Positions 33,260-43,054 of a stretch of DNA of 64,000 nt are shown piece by piece; the stretch's first letter is position 1; the number at the start of each line of letters is the position of its first letter. A program made the position numbers and the translations under genes. This stretch comes from Agelas oroides (Eukaryota > Porifera > Demospongiae > Agelasida > Agelasidae). A model generated the notes under the pieces. It did not search any database and was not told the origin of the DNA. It was given only the letters and a program-made list of their open reading frames with translations. Location of the stretch: NCBI GenBank assembly GCA_949130485.1, contig OX422184.1, positions 10,485,996-10,549,995 on the forward strand. The letters run 5' to 3'.

Positions 33260-33400
33260 ATGGCCAAATTTGGTTGTTTTGCGGTAGTGTTAGTTTTGCT
33301 GTCATTGGTTCCTGCAAGTTCAGCCGGTCCTGGAGAAGACGATACATGTTCACTCATCATTGGAGTTGCTAGTCTTGTGAGTGTGGCCATCTCAAAGTAA
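33260..33400 (+). CDS. Candidate first exon or mini-ORF with a signal peptide
   Basis: An ATG at 33260 opens MAKFGCFAVVLVLLSLVPAS followed by SAGPGEDDTC. This is a textbook secretory signal: short N-region, hydrophobic core and Ala-x-Ser-Ser-Ala-type cleavage site. The mature start is acidic with one Cys. The frame reaches GTGAGT at 33377, a strong splice donor, after 39 codons; unspliced it ends with TAA at 33398-33400 (46 residues). A second donor-like GTAAGA overlaps that stop. I could not find the next exon with confidence. This may be one of the few host-derived coding segments here. The product is unknown; secretion is inferred from the signal alone. Confidence 0.45.
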   Translation: MAKFGCFAVVLVLLSLVPASSAGPGEDDTCSLIIGVASLVSVAISK

Positions 33401-34007
33401 GAATTAGCATCGTGGTGCAATCAACTGTAAGAAGCTGGGCAAGAAAAAATGGACATAGTTACTATACAGCAAAAGCAAGTAAACTTCAGTATATAGCATC
33501 TACTTGGTTCAGGTACAAAGTCACTTTTTGTTTCTGTACCAACTGGATCAACTTCCACCTGTCAATAACCGCTTGCAAGATCGAGTGTTGAGAACCATTG
33601 GGATCCACCCGGAGTGTCTAATGTGTCATCAATCCTAGGCAAGGGTGCAACTGATGCTCTGCTGCAACAGCTTAATCATTCAGTGGTGTTTAGGATGAAG
33701 AAATCACGCAAGCACAATTCCTTCCCCAAGATGAAGCAATGTCAGTGGCAGAATAAACTCATGAATGAGTTGTATTTGCATGCATGCATGCAAGTGTGCT
33801 GTTGTTCAAGGCCTCAAACAGGACAAACTTCGATTGAAGCATTCACTCTCCTGTGTCGATTCCACTTGGAGTCACACTGTTAATACTCATGGTCGTAAAT
33901 TTGACTCACAAACGGGTATTAACTGTAATTGTGAGTCAGGCTATCACACTAACAATTAGAAGGCTTCAACATTTCCGCGAGCCCAAGGATTCCGGCTTGT
34001 GACACCA
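33401..34007. other. No recognised gene
   Basis: Two overlapping open frames at 33614-33959 (+) lack recognisable motifs. They could contain downstream exons of the 33260 gene, but no splice-supported continuation was seen. Confidence 0.25.
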
Positions 34008-34050
34008 GACCCTTTCCTTGTGGAAGGGCTGGGTCTGGGCATGAGACGCT
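34008..34050. repeat. Decayed mini-hairpin of the GTCTCG family
   Basis: CCAGACCCTTTCCTTGTGGA and AGGGCTGGGTCTGGGCATGA pair around a loop of about 6 bases, ending in a GAGAC-like terminus. Confidence 0.6.
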
Positions 34051-34337
34051 AATTGCTGACTGCTCTGGGCACGCTTTATAGCATCAAGTTGTGTGCCTGT
34101 GAAGTCCTTTTCTTCTGATCAGGTAGTGTAGAATTACAAATTGCTCAGTGTTGGATAATGAATCTCATAACACGCTGTGAGCGGTATGATTGAAGTATTT
34201 GTTCTCGCTTGCCCATTATCCCAATAAACACTGCTCTGTAATTCAATTGGCTGCTCGTGATCCACACTTCTACAGCTAACCCAAGGATTTGGACTTGTGA
34301 CACCAGATCCCTTCTCACGTGAGCTGGGTGGGGTCTA

Positions 34338-34753
34338 GCCTCTTCCTCAGGCTCTCTCCTCAAAAACGGGGGGAGGAGAGAGCCTGGCAACATCCGCGGG
34401 AAAAGTTGTCGACTTCCGGCGCCTTGCTCTGGCAGTACCAATCAGATTGCAGAACGAAACCATGTGTACACGTGACATTTTGTCCACTCAGCAAAAAATT
34501 GTCAACTCGAAAATGAACATATAAGCGTATATACTACACCTCGAAGGTTGGTGAAAAATAGTTTTCGGATGTGCGGAAGGGGCGGGGCGCAAGTCCAGAG
34601 AATCCAAGATCAAAGTTTGCTGTAGTTGGTTTGCGGGACCGACTCACTTGATCACATGAATGATGACGCGCCGGAAGTCGACAGCTTTTCTCACGAATGT
34701 TACCAAGCGCTCTCCTCCCCCCGTTTTATGAGGAGAGAGCCTGGGGACGAGGC
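34338..34753. mobile_element. 416-bp inverted-repeat element, TA-flanked
   Basis: The left end GCCTCTTCCTCAGGCTCTCT and the right end AGAGAGCCTGGGGACGAGGC are near-complements. Just inside them are GTCGACTTCCGG and its complement CCGGAAGTCGAC. TA flanks both sides (34336-34337, 34754-34755). Outside, GGTGGGGTCT is repeated, so the insertion hit or created a small duplication in an AGTCTCGTGCCCAGACC-type element. No coding capacity. Pieces of its core recur near 61376-61480 and 62520-62600. Confidence 0.85.
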
Positions 34754-34755
34754 TA

Positions 34756-35404
34756 GGTGGGGTCTGGGCACGAGACTACATCCTTAAGATTAGTAATTGG
34801 GTGAAAGTCAGTAGCTAGTGATTGTGAGAATGGTCGGTGACTTTTTAGCACAAGTGATCACTCAGAGTGATTAATGTGTAACTAGGCTGGACTATTTCCA
34901 TCTCCACCTTGTGCATCAGCTCTCACACCTACTGCAAGGTATAGGGTCATAACTGATTGAAGAATGCCTCAAACTCCCAGCTGTCATCATTTGAAAGAAT
35001 TGCTGTGAACTCGTCCATGAAATCAATGTACGTCATGTATACCAAAGTACCAGGTCCAAGGATCACTACCTTTTAAAACCTAGGGCGACCGACCTCAGAT
35101 AGGACAAATTAGCATCAATTAACTCCAATCTACCTGTACTACCTGTAAATTAGCATCAATTAACTCCAATCTACCTGTGTGTCACATTAGCTTCTGCGTG
35201 AAGTTAAACACTACCCGAGTAAGCCCCAATTTTATGTATTTCCAGATAGGCTGCCCCTTCCAGCACATCACATTGGATGCCATTTCTAATTATGTGCTAG
35301 TTTCAACTGGACTGAAATGAAAATAGCTAGTTTACTACATTATTGTGGTTTCAGAATGACACTAGATGTAGAACAGTTAAGGCAGGCTAATACATACACC
35401 CATT
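34756..35404. other. No gene; one short direct repeat
   Basis: TTAGCATCAATTAACTCCAA followed by TCTACCTGT occurs twice in tandem near 35110 and 35150 (a unit of about 43 bases). Nothing coding is recognised. Confidence 0.45.
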
Positions 35405-35740
35405 ACGTTTTTACACCTCATGAACCCATGGTAGTATGAACATGGGGGTTGTAACAATGACAACAATGATACTTCCCAATTCTGTAAATGAAAACAATTT
35501 GTTGTCATGGTAACTAATTACCAACTTCAGCTCCAGAAAAGCCATCAGTGTGTAATGCCTGCTTGTGAAAACAAGTTGTGTAGTATGTCCAAATTTCAGA
35601 AGGGATATCACTGAGACCGAGAGCCACGTGTTTCTGCGAGCAGAAGACAGAAGTAAAGCTCAAGTCATTTCGAGTGACGATGACCGGTCGTCTTCGGCGG
35701 TTTATGCGGAACACTCGCCAGCCTTGGATCCAAGATCTAC
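35405..35740 (+). repeat. Dispersed repeat family, copy B (block order X-Y-Z, W inverted)
   Basis: X (CATGAACCCATGGTAGTATG), Y (CCAGAAAAGCCATCAGTG) and Z (TATGTCCAAATTTCAGAAGG) are on plus, followed by W as its complement (AAGCTCAAGTCATTTCGAGT). Compare copy A at 12870-13345, where W is direct and X comes last. Confidence 0.75.
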
Positions 35741-35819
35741 TCACAGCTATTTGTCACTCTTCACCTCTACTAAACTTCTTTGTAAAGACTGTATTAGTTC
35801 AGTAGGCCCAGGTCTTGTG

Positions 35820-36112
35820 GTGGGATACCAAGCCTAGTAGGTGACAGTGGCTTGGTGCTTCGAGTGCTGGGCTGGGCTTTAACTGGAATCTGCAATTTAA
35901 TGTTGGTGCTACACACCAGTACACAAGAACAAAGCCGTGAGTTCTTTACCAACATAAGGGGGAGAGGTGGGGCTAGCAATACATGCTTACAACTTTGACT
36001 GCAGCAAAATGAATGCACATTTAACAAATTCATGTCTTGTCTATGGGAGGGGCTCATTCACAAGTAAACCTGGGTTACCGTCAGGGACCAGGGTTACTCC
36101 TAGCCTCATCCC
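35820..36112 (-). repeat. Fragment of the 6388/50816 repeat family
   Basis: Contains AAAATGAATGCACATTTAAC, GGGAGGGGCTCATTCACAAG and ACCAGGGTTACTCCTAG, which also occur in the full copies, but shortened and rearranged. Part is direct and part is inverted (GAGTGCTGGGCTGGGCTTTA). Confidence 0.7.
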
Positions 36113-36430
36113 CAAGCCACTCCCAGATTTTATCTCGCAGCTTTGGAGAAAAATCGGGCGAAGGCCTGGGAGCAATACTACGTCACGGACCGGAAATGGA
36201 GGCGTTATGCGTGTACGTCGACTGAGGAAAAGCAGCAGGCTGAGGGCAAGCGAGTCGCTCCGTGTTAAAACAAGTCTCAGACGAATTACTATTCGATCGC
36301 TTGCTGTAATGGCCGCATAATGCATGCGCATGTTGCCATCATTAGGCCACACAAAGTAGATTCACAGTTTATCGTCAGCTTCCATGAGGGAGGGAGGTCA
36401 CTATTCATTATTCATTATAAATTTTCATAG
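36113..36430. other. No gene; possible half of an inverted-repeat element
   Basis: TAGCCTCATCCCCAAGCCAC at about 36100 and GAAGGCCTGGGAGCAATAC near 36155 resemble a short GCCTCG-type element. The rest shows no structure. Confidence 0.35.
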
Positions 36431-36652
36431 GAAAACCGCTATGAAATACAGGAAAAACGTGATGTAACATTTGACGAAGTTTCCAAACGTTTAACAGACG
36501 TCCATGATGTTCATATAGCCATTCCGACTATAGAAAGTGATTGCTTGTCTCAACTGTGTGTGTCGATCACAGCTTCACACAATTCTTATGAAGTTGGTAC
36601 ACTTGGATGTACCACAGCCTTTAAAGACTGGAAAAGGTCAGAAAACTTATGA
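36431..36652 (+). CDS. Candidate internal exon of an unrecognised gene
   Basis: The sequence TTTTCATAG just before 36431 is a plausible acceptor, and from there 73 codons are open to a stop at 36650: ENRYEIQEKRDVTFDEVSKR, LTDVHDVHIAIPTIESDCLS, and so on. The composition is protein-like (mixed charged, few runs), unlike the surrounding AT-rich DNA. There is no ATG and no earlier exon in view. I recognise no family. It may instead be the last exon of a transposon gene. Confidence 0.3.
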   Translation, partial: ENRYEIQEKRDVTFDEVSKRLTDVHDVHIAIPTIESDCLSQLCVSITASHNSYEVGTLGCTTAFKDWKRSENL

Positions 36653-37047
36653 CTGGGGTTGCTGACAGTGACAATGGACCACGGGGCGATACTGTGAGTA
36701 GGAGAGACCACGCTTACTGACACCAAATCGGCAATTTTTAGCTATCTGCTCACTTGACTCAACATGTTCGTTTTATTTAAGATCACGCGAGAGTACGTGA
36801 TAAAATAATGAATAATGAACAGTAATCAAAAAAATTGCACATCCATGCTTATAATTCATGCTTGCAACACGAAGTAACTGCCCCATTTTCTGAAATTAAG
36901 AACCCTCCACCTTCCTCATGCAAGAACCCCCACTTTCCACATCCAAGAACTACCCTACTTCCATCTTTCAGAAGGGTTCTTGGATTTAGAAGTTGGAGTG
37001 TACTTCTTTCATAGAGCTAACATATATATGAATACTACTGTAAATAC
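36653..37047. other. No gene seen
   Basis: The segment AAGAACCCTCCACCTTCC repeats imperfectly near 36900-36960 (AAGAACCCCCACTTTCC, AAGAACTACCCTACTTCC), a unit of about 30 bases, three times. Otherwise featureless. Confidence 0.45.
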
Positions 37048-37240
37048 CAACACTATTGTCTCCACTGTCACTACTGTCACCACTGTCACTACTGTCACTA
37101 CTGTCACCATCGTCACTACTATCACTACTGTCTCCACTGTTGCTACTGTCACTACTGTCTCCACTGTAACTGTCACTACTGTCTCCACTGTCCGCACTGT
37201 CACTACTTCCACTGTCACTCACTACTGTCTCCACTGTCAC
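37048..37240 (-). repeat. 9-bp minisatellite (GACAGTRGW), first array
   Basis: Tandem CACTGTCACTACTGTCACC and variants, all in one orientation. Reads as Val/Thr or Asp/Ser runs depending on frame; not taken as protein. The same unit builds the larger array at 37990. Confidence 0.9.
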
Positions 37241-37548
37241 ATGCGGGTCACTCCGATGAGTAACTCACTAGAAAAAGTGTTTACTCATGGCCAGTTACAG
37301 GAGCAAGTCCAGGGTGAGAGCAAGGATTTACACAGCATCCAGAAGATAACTGATGGGCCAAAAAGAGCCAACATGTACAATGTGTCTGGATTCTTTGAAG
37401 CGACTTTTATTTCAATCTAGACACAGAGGAATAGAGAATATTATGTCATGACACACAGATTTCCTATCTTTCCTGTGTACTGAAGAACGATAAACGCTCG
37501 GCCACAGCTTCGCTCTCTGTGTGTACATACTAATTCTACTTACATTCA

Positions 37549-37790
37549 TTACAATACCACACCCTCAACTAGTGCCATCTGGTCAAGACCCATGCACTCC
37601 TTGTGCATCCATTTTCCACATGAATCACACTTAACCATCGCTTTATGACAGTGGTTATGCGTACATTGATAGTGATACGAACTACAGATTTGCTCCTTGC
37701 TGAGACCAATGTGTTGAAATTTTAAGACTGAGAATGCCAAACATTTAGCACAAACATATTCCACTTGGTAATCAATATAGGAAGACGGTG
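37549..37790 (-). CDS. Candidate exon with a PHD-like or zinc-ribbon end
   Basis: On minus, TTTTGTAG near 37791 could be an acceptor. The following open frame reads YIDYQVEYVCAKC, then CSSYHYQCTHNHCHKAMVKC and DSCGKWMHKECMGLDQM, ending with a stop near 37549. The Cys/His series with CDSCGKWMHKEC matches the end of a PHD-type finger. Such fingers often occur near the end of mobile-element proteins in invertebrates, so it could be a stray exon of a transposon rather than a chromatin gene. No neighbouring exon was identified; minisatellites flank it on both sides. Confidence 0.4.
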
Positions 37791-37989
37791 TCTACAAAAA
37801 TATACTGTGTATGCAGGATGCCTAATCACACTTCAAATACATTAACAGTGTCAGGCTCACAATTTACATTCAACGTGAGTGTGGTAATTCTTTATATCTC
37901 TTCCCATTCCTTGGAGTTTGTAATCAGAGGCCCGGATAAGGATGGGTATTTTTTCAACAACTGCTGCCTTGCATCAATCACTCAACAAT

Positions 37990-38500
37990 TCACTACTGTC
38001 ACCACTGTCACTACTGTCTCCACTGTCACTGCTGTCACTACTGTCACTACTGTCACTACTGTCTCCACTGTGTGACAGTGGAGACAGTAGTGACAGTAGT
38101 GACAGTGGAGACATAGTGACAGTAGAGACAGTAGTGACCGTAGTGACAGTAGAGACAGTGGAGGCAGTAGTGACAGTGGAGACAGTAGTGACCGTAGTGA
38201 CAGTAGAGACAGTGGAGGCAGTAGTGACAGTGGAGACAGTAGTGACAGTAGTGACAGCAGTGACAATAGTGACAGTAGTGACAGTGGAGACCGTAGTGAC
38301 AGTGGAGACAGTGGAGACAGTACTGACAGTAGTGACAGTGGAGACAGTAGTGACAGTGGAGACAGTGGAGACAGTAGTGACAGTGGAGACAGTAGTGACA
38401 GTGGATACCATATTGACAGTGGAGACAGTAGTGACAGTAGTGGTGACAGTGGTGACAGTGGAGACAGTAGTGACAGTGGAGACGGTTGTGACAGTAGTAC
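37990..38500. repeat. 9-bp minisatellite, second array, with a palindromic strand switch
   Basis: From 37990 to about 38070 the units read CACTACTGTC; from about 38074 to 38500 they read GACAGTAGTGACAGTGGA. The junction GTCTCCACTGT-GTG-ACAGTGGAGAC is a near-perfect palindrome. The first 80 bases can pair with the next 80, so a long hairpin is possible. Confidence 0.92.
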
Positions 38501-38616
38501 TCTGACCATTCACCGGGCGAGTAGAGTAAAATAGTAAGAGTATCCATGCAAGCCCCTCGCATACTACTGATCCTCCAGCTCTTGAACCCACCCTCAGGCG
38601 ACCCTAATCGTTCCCA

Positions 38617-38644
38617 CCCCCCCCCCCCCCCCCCCCCCCCCCCC
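38617..38644 (+). repeat. C28 homopolymer
   Basis: Twenty-eight consecutive C in CCCACCC context. Comparable in length to the G24 run at 32668, on the other strand. Confidence 0.9.
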
Positions 38645-38889
38645 ACCCTACACAATCTCACAGAAGGTGAGTACTGCGTTGTCAGTGGGTCAATTTCAAC
38701 TCTGGTGAGAGAGATAAGAGGGGCTGTCATTGATAACTTGCCCGGTGCCTTGCAATTTAGCCTGGCAAGTGGCCGGCTTCTCAGTCTCACATAAACGAGA
38801 CAAACATCGGTTGCAAAGGGGAAATTAGGAGACTGTAGGTGGAGCACTTGTTCTGAGGTTGGACAGCTCACTTCTCTGTGAGTTTGTAG

Positions 38890-39660
38890 TTGCAGAGATC
38901 CTAAGCAACAAAGCCATCAGCTGAGAATATCCACGAGGAATTGCAGAGGCCTGAACAGAGGGGAAACCTATGTTCATCAACTGGCAGAAGATGGCTGTGA
39001 TGTTATTTTGGTCACAGAACACTGGCTGTGGCCATTTGAAGAGAGGGACACGGCATGTAGCTCGCATCAGTTATAGAGCTGCTTTAAGAGGACTCCGTGC
39101 TGGTTCGGATGCCTTGTCCTCTGACACCACCCAGTGGACCCAGGTGAGCATTGAAGTCTCCAGTATCGGTTTTGACCTCTGTGGTAAACGAGGGGTGGAC
39201 CTGACTCAGCCAATGGGACTCTGTCCGAGGGGCCTCTGTACACCTTCTGGACATCATTGCAAGTTATGAGGCTTCACACTGTATCCAGCGCTTGGGGGCC
39301 ATTGTAGGGTGATGTATAGCTGCAGTGGTGATGGGCATACTCAACACGGTTATAGGTAGGTGGTCTGAGCAGTTGAGTGGGGAGGGTTTGTGTGTGACTC
39401 CACTCCTTGGTAAATTGTATGACAGCTCAGGGCAGCTCAATGATGAAATCTGTCTAGTGTCCCAACAGTTACTTACTGCTGGACAGAAGGTACTTCCTCC
39501 ATGTAAGGCTCCGAAAAGGAGGCGGAAGTGGTACAAGGACCAAGTTTTATCCTGCCTTGCTGCATGCAAGATATATGGAAGTTGTGTGTCGAGTGGGGGA
39601 GCACCAACACCGCTGGCACATCGATGTTCAAAATTTCACACATACATAAAGTGTGAAGTT
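38890..39660 (+). pseudogene. LINE endonuclease-region fragment
   Basis: The plus frame near 38915 reads ISTRNCRGLNRGETYVHQLA then EDGCDVILVTEHWLWPFE. This is the opening of an apurinic-type endonuclease domain of a non-LTR element: the NCRGL start and the catalytic Glu in TEHW. Frames are broken after 39040. A second open frame (39325-39669) reads APKRRRKWYKDQVLSCLAAC, which fits the linker between endonuclease and reverse transcriptase. No RT follows; a tandem repeat and other sequence take over. A long C run lies about 250 bases upstream. Whether it belongs to the same LINE family as 15300-16010 cannot be told, since the preserved parts do not overlap. Confidence 0.72.
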
Positions 39661-39680
39661 AAAACATAAAGGGAGATGGG

Positions 39681-39808
39681 GATGGGGCATTTATGGCTTA
39701 AATGGATGGGGCATTTTATGGCTTAAATGGGTGGGGCATTTATGGCTTGAATGGGTGTGGCATTTATGACTTAAATGGGTGGGGCATTTATGGCTCAAAT
39801 GGATGGGG
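39681..39808 (+). repeat. Tandem repeat, unit about 27 bp, five copies
   Basis: The unit TGGGGCATTTATGGCTTAAA then TGGG recurs with variants (TTTTATGG, GGCTTGAA, TGACTTAA, GGCTCAAA). Confidence 0.9.
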
Positions 39809-40451
39809 TGGTTAGTTACTGTTTTTGGGAGATATGCTCAAAAAAAGTACTGGTCTTCAGGGGAGTACCCTTTCCGGTCCTCGCATGACCATGGGTTTCG
39901 GTCCCTTTGAACTCCCGACCTGTGGCCTACTACAGAAAGGGCGGGACCACTCCCCGCCTAAGGTTTGCTTTGAGGAGCCCAGCTTTTGGTTGGCACATAG
40001 TGCTATGGGCATTCACAGTGCTATAAATATTCAAATTACTAAACAAATTGGGGGTGCGGCTCAATGGGTGGAGTTATCATGTTAACTTATAATAACTAGG
40101 GGGATGGGCGAACGGTTAACGTACGGGATTCTGGCTCGCTATCGTGTCGTCTTGGTGGAACGTCTGGGAGGCTTGTTCTTCGCAGGTAGGCGCTCCTGTA
40201 CCGAAGATTATTCGGGTCTGTACTGCGGCGACTATCTCACGGTGAGTATTATTAGTTGTTTGTGTGTGATACTCGGTCGACGGGCTTTAAATGGGAGCGT
40301 GCTTCTCTTAGTAACGGCGTACCTATCCTAGTAACGGCATTGTTACCCTAGTTATGGCGTGTGCTTTACTATAGTAACGGTATGCCTAGGGGTGTAGTCG
40401 GTTCCATAAGGCTGAGCTAGGGCTGGGTTGGGGCTGCTCTGTTACTAGTCT
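39809..40451. other. No recognised gene
   Basis: A plus frame at 39825-40085 and another at 40104-40331 have no recognised motif. The motif TAGTAACGG recurs near 40307-40380 (three or four times), possibly a degenerate tandem repeat. GCAGGTAGGCG and ACGGTGAGTA near 40184 and 40239 look like splice donors but without a supported exon. Confidence 0.3.
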
Positions 40452-40845
40452 GCGAGGCTCACTCACAGTGTGAAGCTCATTCACATTAAAAATTACGAGT
40501 GTGAGGCTCACTCACACTTGAGTTACTACTGTGAGGCTCACTCACAGTTACACTACAGGTGTGAAGCTCATTCACACTTGAGTTACTATGTATACTGTTA
40601 CGCTAAGGTAAGGGGTGAATTCATTCACATTTTAAATTATGAGTGTGAAGCTCATTCACACTTCAGTTACATGTACTACTGTGAGCCTCATTCACCGTTA
40701 CGATTGTGAAGCTCATTCACACTTCAGTTACATGTACTACTGTGAGCCTCATTCACCGTTACGATTGTGAAGCTCATTCACACTTGAGTTACTACTGTTA
40801 CGTTATGGGTGTGAAGCTCATTCGCATTTTAAATTATGAGTGTGT
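40452..40845. repeat. Array of about 12 short hairpins (GTGTGAAGCTCATTCACAC)
   Basis: About twelve 17-19 base units of the form GTGTGAAGCTCATTCACAC or CTGTGAGGCTCACTCACAG, separated by AT-rich spacers of about 7-30 bases such as TTGAGTTACTA or TTTAAATTATGA. Each unit is itself an inverted repeat (GTGTGAA, 5-base loop, TTCACAC). Where bases differ between units, the change is often matched on the other arm (GTGTGA with TCACAC; CTGTGA with TCACAG). Three spacer types recur in order. Adjacent to the 415-bp tandem repeat. Confidence 0.88.
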
Positions 40846-40857
40846 GTTAGGATAAGG

Positions 40858-41795
40858 GCTTTATACATGTGTATCTATGTGGAGATGGATAAAGACGGGG
40901 CCTTTTTGACAACAGCTGTCCTTCCTCTCGCAGTTAAATACACTGTGGTAGCTAAGTGGAGATCCCCTGCAGACGGGGTTGCGGGCCTGGGTGGGTTGAC
41001 TGTACAAGCACATTGCCTGAGCGGATACTCTCACTATCCACCACCTCTGCCTCCGGCTCAATTATCTCTTCACCAAGGGGGTAGGTATCCTATGGTTGAC
41101 TTTGGAAAATGGGAATGGGCTGGGGGTTGTAAAGATGTATTCGACTACTAAGCTGTGTAAGGCTTGCTTGTGACCTAGTTACAACAGTAAGCTCAGATAC
41201 TAAAACCTCTCTATGTGCATGCTGTAGGTTTCTCTACGGGCTGGGTCAGGGGCTGTGTTTCGGATAAGGGCTTTATACTTTATACACATGTATCTATGTG
41301 GAGATGGATAAAGACGGGGTCTTTTTGACAACAGCTGTCCTTCCTCTCGCAGTTAAATACACTGTGGTAGCTAAGTGGAGATCCCCTGCAGACGGGGTTG
41401 CGGGCCTGGGTGGGTTGACTGTACAAACACATTGCCTGAGCGGATACTCTCACTATCCACCATCTCAGCCTCCGGCTCAATTAACTCTTCACCAAGGGGG
41501 TATCCTATGGTTGACTTTGGAAAATGGGAATGGGGCTGGGGTTGTAAAGATGTATTCGACTACTAAGCTGTGGAAGGCTTGCTTGTGACCTAGTTACAAC
41601 AGTAAGCTCAGATACTAAAACCTCTCTGTGTGCATGCTGTAGGTTTCTCTATGGGCTGGGTCAGGGGCTGTGTTTAGGATAAGGGCTTTATACTTTATAC
41701 ACATGTATCTATGTGGAGATGGATAAAGACGGGGTCTTTTTGACTACAGCTGTCCTTCCTCTCGCAGTTAAATACACTGAGGTAGCTAAGTGGAA
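40858..41795 (+). repeat. Tandem triplication, period about 415-419 bp
   Basis: Units start near 40858, 41275 and 41692, the third broken off near 41795. Marker ATGGATAAAGACGGGG lies at 40885, 41304 and 41719. Each full unit has an open plus stretch (MDKDGVFLTTAVLPLAVKYT, VVAKWRSPADGVAGLGGLTV) with few differences between units. An acceptor-like CTTCCTCTCGCAG precedes TTAAATACACTG in every unit, so a repeated exon is possible. No known domain. Confidence 0.9.
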
Positions 41796-42123
41796 TGGAT
41801 GCTGTCTTACAACCTTTGTGGATGACCTCATACTCCGTTTAAATGTCAGTGCCATGGCAACAGGAGGGATGGGTTGCCTTGGTCTCCACCAAATATGTAA
41901 CTGGTATAGGAATTTGTGATGCTGTACAGCAACAATCTTAGAGTCTAAGGTTTTCTAGTCCAGTGTACAGTAAAATGTCTGATGGCATATACATTACCAT
42001 AGCAACATAAATGAGTCTGTCTCTTTGAGTAACAACAATCACTGAGGAAACTATTCAGTGATTTACTGCTGCATAACTATGGAGAGTACTCTCCTTGCAC
42101 CTCTATTTGTGCACGTGTGCATA
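41796..42123. other. No firm gene; short RT-like frame
   Basis: A plus frame around 41800-41917 contains TTFVDDLILRLNVSAM and LHQICNWY, faintly like the YADD region of a LINE reverse transcriptase. Too short and diverged for a call. Confidence 0.25.
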
Positions 42124-42149
42124 TTCGTGTGTGTTTGTGTGTGTACGTG

Positions 42150-42196
<47 letters not shown>

Positions 42197-42200
42197 TAGG
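42124..42200 (+). repeat. Dinucleotide microsatellite (GT)n followed by (GA)n
   Basis: Alternating GT from about 42128 to 42182 with a few interruptions, then GAGAGAGAGAGAGATAG. Confidence 0.95.
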
Positions 42201-42636
42201 GGGTTACTTTTAAGGTTACGAGATACCGTAGAGAGTGCATGACAAAATTCATCAATAAGCTTCTGTCAGTCGCTAATACCACTTCTAAGATGTTACTGGG
42301 CGCTTCTTACAGTTTGCTGGGCAACTTAACCGCATGTTATCTTCTGCACGAGTTGGTTAATATTTGAACCACCATAACTTGTGAACTGTTTACATGTTGC
42401 TGATGATTTTTGCTGTACAAAGGCAGCTATGTGTGATGTCCAAGTTTCATATGCTAAGACTTTAGTATGCCTGTTTTAGTAGCATAAATGTATACATATA
42501 TGAAGTCACATAGAATTCCTAGTATCTCGTAACCTTAAGGCACGAAATGCCATTTTGGATAGATACATGTAGATCTTGATAGACAGCAAAAATCAATAGT
42601 GTCGCTTGGAGTCGTTCATTTCTACATCTATATATT
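42201..42636. repeat. Probable degenerate foldback
   Basis: TTTTAAGGTTACGAGATACC near 42207 and GTATCTCGTAACCTTAAGG near 42521 are inverted copies about 300 bases apart, so a decayed inverted-repeat element is likely. No coding signal inside. Confidence 0.6.
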
Positions 42637-43054
42637 ACAAGACTTAAAAAACATTAAAAATGTAAATAGATGTAGGGATGGCATGCCAAAAAGTATGCAA
42701 ACAAGGTAGGGATAATGCATGAAAGCAAAGGTCAACATATTGGCAAAGCCCCATCCCTACATCTTTTTAACACTACAGCTGAGGGTCATACTAGCCTCAT
42801 TCCCAGGCCACGTGGGAGGAGGAAATGGCCTGAGAACGAGGCTACAGCCATACTGCCAGTAAAGGTTGTGAACTCGTGGTACGTTTTAGGAAGACCCCCA
42901 TGCACTGTCTAACTGTAGTGTGAAAAGGATGTAGGGATGGGGCTTTGCCAATATGTTGACCTTTGCTTTCATGCATTATCCCTACCTTGTTTGCATACTT
43001 TTTGGCATGCCATCCCTACATCTATTTACATTTTTAATGTTTTTTAAGTCTTGT
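42637..43054. mobile_element. Foldback element, arms about 140 bp, with a mini-hairpin nested in the loop
   Basis: The left end ACAAGACTTAAAAAACATT and the right end AATGTTTTTTAAGTCTTGT are complements. The arms (about 42637-42780 and 42915-43054) are nearly perfect and share ATGTAGGGATGG and GCATGCCAAAAAGTATGC. The loop holds a second element, 42794-42842 (GCCTCATTCCCAGGCC to GGCCTGAGAACGAGGC), flanked by TA. Confidence 0.92.
42794..42842. mobile_element. 49-bp TA-flanked mini-hairpin nested in a foldback
   Basis: The ends GCCTCATTCCCAGGCCA and TGGCCTGAGAACGAGGC pair around about 15 bases. TA on both sides (42792-42793, 42843-42844). Confidence 0.82.

Noticed and set aside
40452-40845. CRISPR-like array
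   Set aside because: Repeats are themselves hairpins, spacers are shorter than 35 bases and repeat among themselves, the DNA is eukaryotic, and no cas genes are present.
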